Shown here: positions 1-8,814 of the stretch, one piece after another | Layout: each line of letters starts with the position of its first letter | How positions within the stretch are numbered: position 1 is the stretch's first letter | Assembly: GCF_024181585.1 (NCBI RefSeq) | Contig: NZ_CP054258.1 | Location: forward strand, 2,418,001-2,482,000 | From: Treponema socranskii subsp. buccale | Lineage (GTDB): Bacteria > Spirochaetota > Spirochaetia > Treponematales > Treponemataceae | Length of the DNA stretch: 64,000 nucleotides | Reading direction: 5' to 3' | Notes under the pieces: generated by a model | The model's input: only the letters and a program-made list of their open reading frames with translations | Told to the model about the DNA's origin: nothing | Database searches by the model: none | Made by a program: the position numbers and the translations under genes

Positions 1-1511
1 AAACCGAGCGGCTTACGGACGACGGTGAGAGCGTCCTGCGTACAGTTGATGACGATGTTGACAGGATAGGCGGCGCAGGCCGCGACTTTATAATCGAAGA
101 CGGAAACGCCCGAAAGCGCATCCTGCGGACGATAGGTTTTACTTCGCAGCTCGTTGATAAAAAAAGAAAACGGCGAGCGCAGTTTTAAACCGAGCGGTTC
201 GATATAATCTTTTTCGATAGCGACAAGCGTTTCGAGTTCGGCAATGCAGCGACCGAGGATATTGTTCGCTTCGATGCTGAACTCGTCGTCGGAAAGGAAT
301 TCGTTTTTAAATATAAGCCACGCCGTCCGCAAGCCTTCGAAGGACTTCGCCCCCGTAACGGCTTCGATCGATTTTTTCAAGCGCTTGTACAATTCAAGCT
401 CGCGCTCGCTTTTCCCCGATTTACCGAGCGCTTCGAGCCACACGTCTTTTTCACCGTAATTGCAGATGCAGTGCAGCCGGTTTCCTTCGCGCACGAGGCT
501 TTCGTTGAGCGCTTTGTTTTTCCACGGCACGCGCCCGTCGAGCACGAGGCGGCGCACGCTGTCGTACGAATAATTATTTTTGCGGCATTCGTCGATATCT
601 TCAAAAATGCTTCCGGCGCTGCCGACCGTAAAGCGCTCGCCGCTTCGCACGACAAAGGGAATGCGGTAGTTCGCAAGTTCCCGTTCGATATACGGCCGGT
701 AAGTTTCGAGTTCGGGAACGTGCAGCGCGATATCTTCATACGAAAGCTCTCCGCCGCTTTTTCCGATGATGTCCCGAATGCAGAGCGCCGTTCTTCGAAG
801 CTCCGTCCTCGCATCGGGATAGACGAACACTTCGCCCGTATGCACTTCTTTTTCGGGAAGCACGTAAGAAGTTATGTTTTCAACTGCGGCAAAGACCGCT
901 TTGTATTCATCGAAATCTTCAAGCTGTTCCGGATAAAAAATAATAAATTTTTTACGCTCTTCCGTAAAATCAGGCATGAGCCATGCAGGCTCGAACATCG
1001 ACTCTCCCAAAAAATCGACATAGCGCCGGTAGAGCGTGAGGTAGTCTTCATCTTCATCGTCTGCCGCTTCGGGATGATCGCTTGCATAGCGGGAAAATTT
1101 TTCATACCACGTTTTCAAAAGCGGAAGATTTTTTGCGATCCAATCGGCAAACGAATCGGCGTCGTCTGCAAACTGCGGGTTCACGATGCTTTTAAGAATC
1201 GGTTTGCCGCTTCGGACACCGGCTGCATTTTCTTCGATAAGATTCCGGACGAACACTTTTCGGAGCACGGCAGGTACGGCATGACGGCCGCTCTCTTTTG
1301 CGACGGCGTATTTTTCTTTAAAAGTATCCCACGCGATAAAGCGCTCGAGTGCGACCGCCTTTACGCCCGACGCTTGAGGATTTTTTACGCACCATTCCGC
1401 CCACGAAACGAGGGCGACATCGGTCGAAAAGACAAAAATCGTATCTTTATGTTTGAGATTTTCTTTCAGCACATCCGCAATGCGCGCCGGTTCAAGTTCA
1501 ATACGTTTCAT
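1..1511 (-). CDS. AddB-like recombination helicase/nuclease subunit (3' end outside window)
   Basis: An open frame runs from ATG at 1511 off the left edge of the window (at least 503 codons, no stop). The visible part resembles the helicase-like half of AddB/PD-(D/E)XK nuclease proteins. It contains a stretch like the AddB signature around 'YEDIALHVPELETYRPYIE' followed by 'IPFVVRSG', and near the edge 'ALSGVSVFDY', as in the UvrD-C-like region. AddB works with AddA to process double-strand DNA ends. The C-terminal nuclease motifs would lie outside the window, so they cannot be checked. There is no Shine-Dalgarno; an extended -10 box lies upstream. Family assignment is by motif memory only. 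Confidence 0.7.
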   Translation of the reverse strand, partial: MKRIELEPARIADVLKENLKHKDTIFVFSTDVALVSWAEWCVKNPQASGVKAVALERFIAWDTFKEKYAVAKESGRHAVPAVLRKVFVRNLIEENAAGVRSGKPILKSIVNPQFADDADSFADWIAKNLPLLKTWYEKFSRYASDHPEAADDEDEDYLTLYRRYVDFLGESMFEPAWLMPDFTEERKKFIIFYPEQLEDFDEYKAVFAAVENITSYVLPEKEVHTGEVFVYPDARTELRRTALCIRDIIGKSGGELSYEDIALHVPELETYRPYIERELANYRIPFVVRSGERFTVGSAGSIFEDIDECRKNNYSYDSVRRLVLDGRVPWKNKALNESLVREGNRLHCICNYGEKDVWLEALGKSGKSERELELYKRLKKSIEAVTGAKSFEGLRTAWLIFKNEFLSDDEFSIEANNILGRCIAELETLVAIEKDYIEPLGLKLRSPFSFFINELRSKTYRPQDALSGVSVFDYKVAACAAYPVNIVINCTQDALTVVRKPLG

Positions 1512-1529
1512 AATAATATTGCTGTAACC

Positions 1530-1538
1530 AGTATAGCA
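1530..1538 (-). promoter_or_regulatory. extended -10 promoter for the AddB-like gene
   Basis: TG-C-TATACT reads toward the AddB-like gene, 18 nt before its ATG. There is no good -35, which is acceptable for an extended -10. The same TGTGCTATACT string occurs before the AraC-type gene at 41142. Confidence 0.4.
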
Positions 1539-1611
1539 CATAAAGCATTTTATAGATACGGCATGATTCAGGTGCCCTGTCACGCGCTATAAATTACCGT
1601 AAGGAGGTTTT

Positions 1612-2343
1612 ATGAAAAAATTAATAATCGCAGGGCTTGCAGCGGCGATCGCATGCGGAGCGTTCGCACAGCGAAATGCGCCGACCTTCGACGACTCGAA
1701 AGCATCCGTCATCGACGTTTCGTCCGCCGCAGTTCCGGGCAAAATGAAAGACAACATCAAACTTATCAATCTGTCGGACGACGAAAATATTTCGTTTTGC
1801 GTGTACATCTACGATTCAAAAAAAGCGTCGTGGAATTTATACGGCAAAGCGCTGCTTAAAGAATTTTACGACGGCGATACTATCGATTCGGATTTTGAAG
1901 GCAAAATACGCAAAGTAGAATACGTCGCCGTCGTTCCCGACGGAAGCGGTGTATACAGATACGAAGCCGAAAAAAAGCACAACGACTTGCGCATCAAAGT
2001 CTATTCGCCTGACGGATCGACCGACGAAAGCTATAAAAAAGACGCGGTGATAGCCGACATACGGAGCGTTCCCGGCGTTTTCAAAGACAACGTCAAATTC
2101 GTGAGCGAAACGCGCGATGAAAATATTTCGTTCACACTGTACGCGTTCAACGATAAAAACGGTACGTGGCAAAAAGCAGGCGTCGCCGTTTTAAAAGGCT
2201 TCGGCGATACGGACACGGTCGATTCTCCGCTCGAAGATTCGCTTCCGTCGTACGCTTATTTCGCCGTCGTTTCGCGCAGCGGAAAAACATACGCATACGA
2301 TTTTAAAAAAGCGAATAAAGACTTTATCATTACGGTGCGCTGA
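1612..2343 (+). CDS. secreted protein with two tandem ~95-residue repeats
   Basis: A 243-residue protein with an N-terminal signal peptide (MKKLIIAGLAAAIACGAFAQ, likely cleaved after FAQ), so it is periplasmic or exported. The mature part holds two homologous repeats, roughly residues 41-130 and 148-243. Each begins 'VPG-(K/V)-(M/F)-KDN' and contains 'DENISF' and 'AVV'. The start is firmly set by a strong Shine-Dalgarno (AAGGAGG) 5 nt upstream. It is transcribed divergently from the AddB-like gene, and a weak -10 (TATAAA, 1588-1593) is visible. I do not recognise the family. An intragenic duplication of a beta-rich domain is likely. Confidence 0.85.
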   Translation: MKKLIIAGLAAAIACGAFAQRNAPTFDDSKASVIDVSSAAVPGKMKDNIKLINLSDDENISFCVYIYDSKKASWNLYGKALLKEFYDGDTIDSDFEGKIRKVEYVAVVPDGSGVYRYEAEKKHNDLRIKVYSPDGSTDESYKKDAVIADIRSVPGVFKDNVKFVSETRDENISFTLYAFNDKNGTWQKAGVAVLKGFGDTDTVDSPLEDSLPSYAYFAVVSRSGKTYAYDFKKANKDFIITVR

Positions 2344-2411
2344 CAAGTGGTGTAAACAAGCGCACGGAACACGCGCTTTGCTTAGGTATATTAAAATCTT
2401 TCGCTAGGGGG

Positions 2412-2439
2412 CTGTCCAAAAACTTCAGTTTTTGGACAG
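2412..2439. terminator. perfect 12-bp hairpin terminator
   Basis: CTGTCCAAAAAC, loop TTCA, then its exact complement, followed by TTTCCTT. It lies between the end of the secreted protein (2343) and the end of the BspA-like gene (2474), and could serve both converging transcripts. Confidence 0.75.
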
Positions 2440-2473
2440 TTTCCTTAATATACTATGCGCGCATTTTTACCGC

Positions 2474-4053
2474 TCAATCAACTTCGGATATTTGACTTTC
2501 GGCAACGCCGCATGCTATAAGCATTGATTTTATTGCGCTGCCCTTTTTTACCGTAAACGCAGCCGCGTTACATTCAGTAAACGCACCTCCAGCGATTGAA
2601 ATAAGATCCGTACACTTTGAAAAATCAAAGTTCTTAACCTTACCGCACTGGAAAAAAGCGTTCTCGCCGATTTCCTTAAGATCTGCCGGCAAAACCACCG
2701 TTCCGCTCATTTCCCTACAGGCGAAAAAAACCTCCTCTTCCAACGTTTCAAGGCTTGCAGGTAAAATCAACTGCTTTAAGCTCGTACAGTAGAAAAACGC
2801 ATCGGCAGCGATTGTTTTAAGAGAGCGGTACAGGAAGAAAGATTTGCCGCCGTTAACTTCTCACAACCCGAAAAGGCTCCTCTCCCTATTTCCGTAATAT
2901 CCGCCGGAAAGTTAAACGATGTTATCGCCCGCGCACTGCACAATAGTTTTTTCCCGCCTTTATCGTAAACGGTATTATCTTTAACCGTAAAGGATGCATT
3001 TGCAGAATCCACTGTAATCGTTGCGAGTTCCGTACAGCCCGAAAAGGCATTGCCGACGATTTCTTCAAGTTTTTCGGGTAAGTGTACTTCCTTTATTTTC
3101 ATACAGTTTGCAAACGCACGACTGCCGATCGAGGTAAGCTCCCTACATTTTGACAAATCAAAACCGGCAACGTTGTTGCACCCATCAAAAGCACCGATAC
3201 CGATTGTCTTAAGATTTTTAGGCAGATGCACCGTTCCCATTATTCCGTCACATCCGTAAAATGCCTGAAAACCCAGCGTTTCAACATTATCGGGTAACTT
3301 TAACTCTTTTAATCTTTTACAATACTTAAAAGCCCCGTCGGCTATTTGCGTAAGGCTCGGAGGGAAGTCAACCGACGGTATCGTCCGAGCACAACACAAC
3401 GCCTGCCTTTCATCGTAAGTGTAGATAATATTATTTTCAGACTTAAGAGACTTGTTATCGGAATGCACCGTAAGCTTTGTAAGTTCCGGACAGTCATCAA
3501 AGGCGTCGCCTTTAATCGTTTTAAGGCTTGCGGGTAAGTTCATCTCCGTTATTTTCGTACATTTTGCAAACGTAATACTGCCGATTGAGCTAAGCTTGGT
3601 ACACTTTGAAAAATCAAAGCCGTCAACATTGCTGCACAGGTAAAAAGCACCATCGCCGATTGTCTCAAGATTTGCCGGCAAAACTACCGTGCCGTTTATT
3701 TCCGTACATCCGAAAAAAACACAGTATTCCAACGTTTTAAGACTTGCAGGTAACCTCAAGCTCTGTAAGCCCGTACAGCCGAAAAACGCCTCGGCGCCGA
3801 TTTTTGTAAGGCGGGTACACGAAGAAAAATCCACCGCCTGCAAATCCGTGCGGTTTTTAAAAGCTTCCCTCGCTATTTCCGTAACGTCCGCCGGTATGAC
3901 GAGAGTGCCCGAGGGCGTTTGCCCGCCTTTAAGTACGCCGTTTTCGATCTTCAAATTCGGGCCGGGACCGCTCGGTTCTGCAGACTGCGGACAGCCCGTA
4001 ATAAACAGCGCGCACAGCAGTACGAGTGCCGGCGCAATCCATAATCGCTTCAT
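2474..4053 (-). pseudogene. BspA-type leucine-rich-repeat lipoprotein, frameshifted
   Basis: From ATG 4053 (MKRLW, Shine-Dalgarno GGAGGA 4 nt upstream) the protein has a lipoprotein signal ending LFITGC. It is then built of BspA/LRR_5 repeats of the pattern 'AF-x-GC-x-x-L-x-x-(V/L)-x-LP-x-x-L-x-x-I'. The reading frame stops about 425 residues in. The same repeat pattern continues without a gap in another frame down to 2474 (..FFYCTSLKQLILPASLETL..). The break is explained by two extra bases, a duplicated AG in GAGAG at 2821-2825 (CTCT on the coding strand). Intact, it would be about 525 residues. BspA-like proteins are surface LRR proteins in oral treponemes. It could be a true pseudogene, a slipped-strand on/off state, or a sequencing error. 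Confidence 0.8.
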
Positions 4054-4273
4054 ATTTTCCTCCATAAAGAACTTTTACGGATGCTTGCAGCTAAGCTTCA
4101 AGCAAACTGTGACTTCCGAAAGAGTTTTTAGTTGTACGCATATCTCGTGACAAGTGCGTCAGCGCGCAGTTTCGATCGGCGCACCCGTTGATATGCGAGT
4201 TTTCAAAAGAAAACTCGGTTTCCTTGATCGGCATACCGTCTCCGAAAACCGATCGGACTATCGGAGACGGCAG
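4054..4273 (-). repeat. structured leader element, divergent copy (D)
   Basis: The intergenic stretch between the binding protein (stop 4281) and the BspA-like gene has the order of hairpins seen in the other leaders. First comes a 10-bp stem CCGTCTCCGA/TCGGAGACGG near 4235-4272. Then come CGAGTTTTC-TTTT-GAAAACTCG and a final region opening TAAAAACTCTTTCGGA and closing TCCGTAAAAGTTC just before the Shine-Dalgarno. Sequence identity to the other copies is low except at the 3' end. Confidence 0.5.
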
Positions 4274-4280
4274 TATGTAA

Positions 4281-5345
4281 TTAACGGCCTTTTACCTTTG
4301 CCCACAAATCGTTCCAGTGCTCAATCATCTTATCTTTGTTTTTACTCAAGTAATCGTGATCGAGTTCGATAAGCTTAAAGCTGTCCGTCGGGGGCATATT
4401 CGTCGGCTTGCACCTGCTGTTGGTCGGACGGCCGAAAATTTTTGCGCGTTCATCCTGGAATTCTTTCGATGCGCACAGATCGAGCATCGCTTTTCCGGCC
4501 GTAACGTTCGGCGAGTTTTTGCATAACGCACCGCCGGACGCCATCGCCGTATTTCCTTCGACGGGATAGACGATTTCCATAACCGCGCCGCCGAGCGAAA
4601 TGATACCCGCCGGAGTCGATTCGTAAGAAAGCCCTACCGCATATTCGCCTTCGTTTACAAGATTGAACACGTCCTTCGAAGAATTGGTTTTAAAGCTTTG
4701 CCCCATAATTTTTTCGACATAGGCCCAGCCTTTCGCATCGTCAAAAGTATCTCCCATGCACGCGAGCATGGTCTGAAGCTGCCGCCAGCCGGATGAAGCC
4801 GCCGCGGGGTCTGCAAGGATGATTTTACCCTTGAGCTTCGGATTGAGACAATCCTGATAACCTTTTACCGTAACACCCAAATTTTTTAAGATCTTCGGAT
4901 TCACGACGAGACACATGAGCTGAACATCCCAATACGTATAGTAGCCGGACTTGTCGTGAAAGAGCTGTTCGTTTTCGACGGTCGATGTATAGGGCTGAAG
5001 CACATCGTGATACTTCGTACCGTCCGCGGCGAACATACCGCCGACGATGCAGTCCGCCTTGCTCGACGCATCCGCGCGTATCTTCGTTACAAGCGTACCG
5101 ACGGAATCGGCTACGATTTCGACTTTGCATTTCGGATAGAGTCTGTTCCAGAGATCGAGAATAATCTGCTGCTGCGTTTCTTCAAAGGTCGTATAGATTG
5201 TTACGACACCGGTAACTTCGTCGGCGCTCTTTGCCCATGCGGGACGAGGACCTGCGTTTTCCGCCGCCTTCGAATCGTTCGACCCCAGTGCATACACACA
5301 CATTCCCGCTGCAAGCAGCATAAAAGCGAACAATGTTTTTTTCAT
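4281..5345 (-). CDS. ABC transporter periplasmic binding protein, Fe(3+)/phosphonate type
   Basis: The start is ATG 5345 (MKKTLFAF) with Shine-Dalgarno AGGAGG 4 nt upstream; 354 residues. The signal peptide is followed by a periplasmic binding protein fold of the FbpA/AfuA/PhnS class: 'VTIYTTFEETQQQIILDLW' near the mature N-terminus, 'DCIVGGMFA', and 'LKGKIILADPAAASSGW', the conserved hinge segment of this class. It is the last gene of a three-gene importer with the permease at 7294 and the ATPase at 8634. Each of the last two genes is preceded by a leader element. Substrate (ferric iron, 2-aminoethylphosphonate or another anion complex) cannot be fixed from sequence. Confidence 0.85.
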   Translation of the reverse strand: MKKTLFAFMLLAAGMCVYALGSNDSKAAENAGPRPAWAKSADEVTGVVTIYTTFEETQQQIILDLWNRLYPKCKVEIVADSVGTLVTKIRADASSKADCIVGGMFAADGTKYHDVLQPYTSTVENEQLFHDKSGYYTYWDVQLMCLVVNPKILKNLGVTVKGYQDCLNPKLKGKIILADPAAASSGWRQLQTMLACMGDTFDDAKGWAYVEKIMGQSFKTNSSKDVFNLVNEGEYAVGLSYESTPAGIISLGGAVMEIVYPVEGNTAMASGGALCKNSPNVTAGKAMLDLCASKEFQDERAKIFGRPTNSRCKPTNMPPTDSFKLIELDHDYLSKNKDKMIEHWNDLWAKVKGR

Positions 5346-5570
5346 AAAACCTCCTATAAAAACTTTTGCAGGAAATATCAATTTCCGAAAAAGTTTTTAG
5401 CCGTGCGCGAGAGCGCACTCGTTTAATAGACGAGTTTGCAAAACACACTGTATCATACGCATACGATTCTATCGAAACGATATGTATACAAACCTTCTGC
5501 AAACATCCGCGCAAACTCGAAATGCAAAGCGACGGCGATATTCCAGACGGCGCTTTGTATCACCTCCTTC
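5346..5570 (-). repeat. structured leader element (copy A) before the binding-protein gene
   Basis: It starts with an SD-like box (GAAGGAGGTG). SL1 has stem CAAAGCG/CGCTTTG around loop CCGTCTGGAATATCGCCGT. Next come 'TTCGAGTTTGCG', an ACTCGT/ACGAGT pair, and GTGCGC-TCTC-GCGCAC. The last hairpin has outer arms TAAAAACTTTT and AAAAGTTTTTA and inner stem GGAAAT-TGAT-ATTTCC. It ends in the gene's own AGGAGG. About 80% alike to copies B and C by eye. Confidence 0.75.
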
Positions 5571-5647
5571 ATAATTACGGCTTATGCCGTTTACCATAAT
5601 AAATCGAAAAGACTTCCGATCGATTAACAAAAAACAAATAGCGGTCG

Positions 5648-7294
5648 TTACACTTGCACATCTTCGAGTTTCGTAAAACGCAAATATACCGCCAAACAAA
5701 TAATTGTTAAAATCGTAGTAACGGATGCGAACACGGCGGCAACTCCGTAAACGCCGTTATTGATTTGTACATAGGTTCCGATCGTAAGCGTCATCGTTCT
5801 GTTGTTATACAAAATGACACCGCTCGACATTTCGGTAATAATCGATACCCAGCTTAAAACCGCACCGGAGATGATGCCGCTCGACATCATAGGCACGGTA
5901 ATTCCCGCAAATGTCTTTACTTTACTCGCTCCGAGACTCAGCGCCGCCTCTTCGATACTCGGCGTTATTTTCATCATGGCGGCAGCGGCGGATCGGCTCG
6001 TAAACGGCAGCCTCCGTATAGCCAAAGCCGCAATCATAATACCGAGCGTACCGGCAATAGCAAACGGCGGCTTGGAAAACACAATGACAAGCGCAATACC
6101 GATTACGGAACCCGGCATGATATACGGCAGCATCGAAATCGTATCAAGCGTGTGGCTCATGATACTGCTGCGTCTCACCACAAGATACGCAATCAACACC
6201 GCAATCAGTATTATGATCGCGAGCGTAAAAAAACCGACTACCAGCGTGTTGCCGGTAGCGCGAAACAAATTTTTTTGAAATGCCTTTTGATAATTAATAA
6301 GCGAATAACCCGGCAGCTGAATGCTGTTGTTATAATTTCTGAACGATATGTAGATGATGTAAAACTGAGGAAGCATGGCGATCGCAACGAGCACATAACA
6401 ATAGATATGCATCAGCACCCCTTTAACGCCGCGGCAATTTTTCACTTCGATCGGGTGCATCGCGCTGATCGTAAATTTAAATTTATTCGTTGCAAGTTTT
6501 TGAATGAGAAAAATAAGTGCGGTTATAAGCACGACGAGCACGCTGATCGCCGCAGCAAAGTGATTGTCCGCACCGTTTTCGCCGAGGTATGCGTTGTAAA
6601 TCAAAACGGGGCACGTCGTATAACCGCGCCCGATAAGGAGCGGAGTGCCGAAGTCCGCGAACGAGCGCATAAACACGATGAGCGCCGCCGCCAAAATAGT
6701 CGGCATGGTCAGCGTCATGAGTACGTGGAAAAAACGATCGACTCCTTTACAGCCCATGCTCTCCGCAGCTTCCATAAGCGAGCGATCTATATCGCGGAAA
6801 GCGCCGTTCATATAAATCATCACGAGCGGAAAAAGCTTCAAAGTCTGTACGAACACGATACCGCCGAAACCGTAAATCGTGACGTGCGGAATACCGAAGG
6901 ATTGCAATACGCGCGTTACAAGTCCGTTATTGCCCATAAGCAAAATCCATGCGTATGCGCCGATAAAGGGCGCGGACATCGTACAGAGCAGGCTCATCAC
7001 AAAGAGGAATTTCCTGCCGCGCAAATTGAAAAACGTATAAAAATACGCAAAGGGTATGCCGAGCAAAAGACAGCACAGCATGACTACCGCAGCAATTTTA
7101 CAGCTGTTGAATATCGTCGAATAATAATAATTTTTTGCAAAAAAACGGGCAAACGCATCGAACGAAAGGCTGCCGTCTACGTACGCCGCTTCACGAAGCA
7201 ATCCGCCGATCGGATAGATAAGAAATAAAACAAAAAGGAAAAATATGACGATCGCAATAATATTCCAAAATTCGAACACTTTCCGTCTATGCAT
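5648..7294 (-). CDS. ABC transporter permease, two fused inner-membrane domains (FbpB-like)
   Basis: A 548-residue membrane protein starting at ATG 7294 (MHRRKVFEFW, GGGAG 6 nt upstream). An in-frame upstream extension to 7360 runs through the leader element and is rejected. Two binding-protein-dependent permease domains are joined head to tail, each with about six membrane helices. ATPase-contact (EAA) loops are recognisable in 'MEAAESMGCKGVDRFFHVLM' and 'EEAALSLGASKVKTFAGITV'. This duplicated architecture is typical of FbpB/AfuB ferric-ion permeases. Its partners are the ATPase (8634-7513) and binding protein (5345-4281). Confidence 0.9.
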   Translation of the reverse strand: MHRRKVFEFWNIIAIVIFFLFVLFLIYPIGGLLREAAYVDGSLSFDAFARFFAKNYYYSTIFNSCKIAAVVMLCCLLLGIPFAYFYTFFNLRGRKFLFVMSLLCTMSAPFIGAYAWILLMGNNGLVTRVLQSFGIPHVTIYGFGGIVFVQTLKLFPLVMIYMNGAFRDIDRSLMEAAESMGCKGVDRFFHVLMTLTMPTILAAALIVFMRSFADFGTPLLIGRGYTTCPVLIYNAYLGENGADNHFAAAISVLVVLITALIFLIQKLATNKFKFTISAMHPIEVKNCRGVKGVLMHIYCYVLVAIAMLPQFYIIYISFRNYNNSIQLPGYSLINYQKAFQKNLFRATGNTLVVGFFTLAIIILIAVLIAYLVVRRSSIMSHTLDTISMLPYIMPGSVIGIALVIVFSKPPFAIAGTLGIMIAALAIRRLPFTSRSAAAAMMKITPSIEEAALSLGASKVKTFAGITVPMMSSGIISGAVLSWVSIITEMSSGVILYNNRTMTLTIGTYVQINNGVYGVAAVFASVTTILTIICLAVYLRFTKLEDVQV

Positions 7295-7525
7295 GCATAT
7301 CTCCCATAAAAACTTTTGCAGGATGTCTCGACATCCGAAAAAGTTTTTAGCCGTGCGCATAGGCGCACACGTTCAATAAATCGAGTTTGCGAAATCATAC
7401 TATATCGTATTCATTTGATTTTCATCGAAACGATACGTGTACATATCTTCCGCAAACATCCCCGCAAACTCGAAATCAAAAGTGCCGTCTGAAATATCGC
7501 CGTCACTTTTGATCATTCTCCTTCG
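7295..7525 (-). repeat. structured leader element (copy B) with inverted SL1 loop
   Basis: The element begins inside the stop region of the ATPase gene (GAAGGAGAATGA). SL1 has a perfect 10-bp stem ATCAAAAGTG/CACTTTTGAT. Its loop, ACGGCGATATTTCAGACGG, is the exact reverse complement of the loop in copy C. Then come GTGCGC-CTAT-GCGCAC and the terminal hairpin, with arms TAAAAACTTTT/AAAAGTTTTTA and inner stem GGATGTC-GA-GACATCC. It ends at the permease Shine-Dalgarno. Confidence 0.75.
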
Positions 7526-8634
7526 TCTATTCGTTTTACGCCTTGCATAATGCTTTCTTTGGAATCCGCATTGAAAATATTGATTTTTTCGGTATTGATT
7601 TTCAGCGATATTTTCGTTCCGACCGGAATCATTTTATTGACATCGGATTCGCGGATGATTTCGGTACGCTCTCCCGTCGCAAACTGCACGAAATAATGCG
7701 TATTCAATCCGAGAAATACGCTGTCGACGATTTCCGCCGGTATGCCGCTGTCGTCTTTATTTTGATTGATGATCAGCTCTTCGGGGCGGCAGGAAACGAG
7801 CACTTTGCCCGTCAGCTTTTTTGCGGGATCGATCGTTTTAACGGAAACGGCGTAACCGCCGGCAAATTCCAACCGCGCGTCTTCTCCGTTCCAACTCAAC
7901 GAAGCTTCCATCATATTCGACTTTCCGATAAAACCCGCGACGAAGGTATCTGCCGGACGCATATAGATATCCTGCGGACGGCCGCACTGATGTATGACAC
8001 CGCTTTTCATAACGGCGATTCTGTCGGAAATCGCCATCGCTTCTTCCTGATCGTGCGTTACATAGACCGTCGTTATACCGACATTTTTTTGTATTTCTTT
8101 TATGACGGAACGCATTTCAACCCGCAGCTTCGCATCGAGATTCGACAAGGGTTCATCCATAAGCAGAACATCCGGTTGTATGACAAGAGCGCGGGCAAGT
8201 GCGACACGCTGCTGTTGCCCGCCCGACAATCTGTCGGGCATGCGATCGGCGTATTGATCGACGTGTACGAGTTTTAAAAACGTGTCGGTTTCTTTTTTGA
8301 TTCGGTCGGGCGGAAGCTTCCGCGTGCGCAATCCGAAAGCGACGTTTTTACGCACCGTCATGTTCGGAAAAATCGCATAGTTTTGAAACACCATACCGAT
8401 ATTGCGCTTGCCGGGATCGACATCGTTTATCTCCCGGTCGTCAAAATAAATTTTACCGCCTTCAATGCTGTTGAAACCGGCGATCATCCGCAAAAGCGTC
8501 GTTTTACCGCAGCCGGACGGACCGAGCAGCGTAAACAATTCTCCGTTGCGAACCTTGATCGAAAGGTCGGGGATAACGACGCTGCCGTCTTCAAACTTTT
8601 TCAGCGCATTCTGCACCGTAATCGCTACACTCAT
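7513..8634 (-). CDS. ABC transporter ATPase (FbpC/PotA family)
   Basis: A 373-residue cytoplasmic ATPase that powers the import system encoded downstream. Motifs: Walker A GPSGCGKTT (about residues 38-46), Q-loop 'MVFQNYAIFP', signature LSGGQQQRVALARAL, Walker B LLMDEPLSNLD and the H-loop 'VTHDQEEAMA'. A C-terminal TOBE-like regulatory domain follows, as in ferric-ion and polyamine importers. Its stop overlaps the start of leader copy B, so all three genes are probably in one minus-strand unit with structured spacers between them. Confidence 0.92.
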   Translation of the reverse strand: MSVAITVQNALKKFEDGSVVIPDLSIKVRNGELFTLLGPSGCGKTTLLRMIAGFNSIEGGKIYFDDREINDVDPGKRNIGMVFQNYAIFPNMTVRKNVAFGLRTRKLPPDRIKKETDTFLKLVHVDQYADRMPDRLSGGQQQRVALARALVIQPDVLLMDEPLSNLDAKLRVEMRSVIKEIQKNVGITTVYVTHDQEEAMAISDRIAVMKSGVIHQCGRPQDIYMRPADTFVAGFIGKSNMMEASLSWNGEDARLEFAGGYAVSVKTIDPAKKLTGKVLVSCRPEELIINQNKDDSGIPAEIVDSVFLGLNTHYFVQFATGERTEIIRESDVNKMIPVGTKISLKINTEKINIFNADSKESIMQGVKRIDEGE

Positions 8635-8814
8635 TGCAGTCCTCCGTAAAATTATTAATTATTAAAAACTATCAATCGTGTCGCAAAGCATACCGATGCA
8701 CATCGTCGTAAAAAAACGGCAGCGTTTTCCTCCCGCTTTTAACATGCGGACGGACATCGCTTCCGGCAAAACCGGAACAGCCGCCGCACAAAAAGCGGGT
8801 ATTCCCGCCTTTCC

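Noticed and set aside
471-1592. Plus-strand frame of 373 codons
   Set aside because: It is the antisense shadow of the AddB-like gene; the minus frame has motif-level similarity and a promoter.
4054-5570. Leader elements as a known riboswitch (for example cobalamin or TPP)
   Set aside because: I could not find the conserved cores of riboswitch classes I know, and the downstream functions differ widely.
6152-7228. Plus-strand frame opposite the permease, and similar long antisense frames (11116-12852, 53615-55876)
   Set aside because: Composition is Arg/His/Asp-rich without domains; the opposite strand encodes clear transporter or CarB proteins.
7410-7525. Small open frame of 38 codons within leader copy B with its own SD-like box
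   Set aside because: Copy C has a stop early in the equivalent frame and copy A diverges in sequence, so coding is not conserved; kept only as a possibility.
4054-7525. Leader elements as integron attC sites
   Set aside because: Treponema integrons exist, but no GTTRRRY/RYYYAAC core pairs are seen, the genes are large transporters in operons, and the elements precede rather than follow genes.
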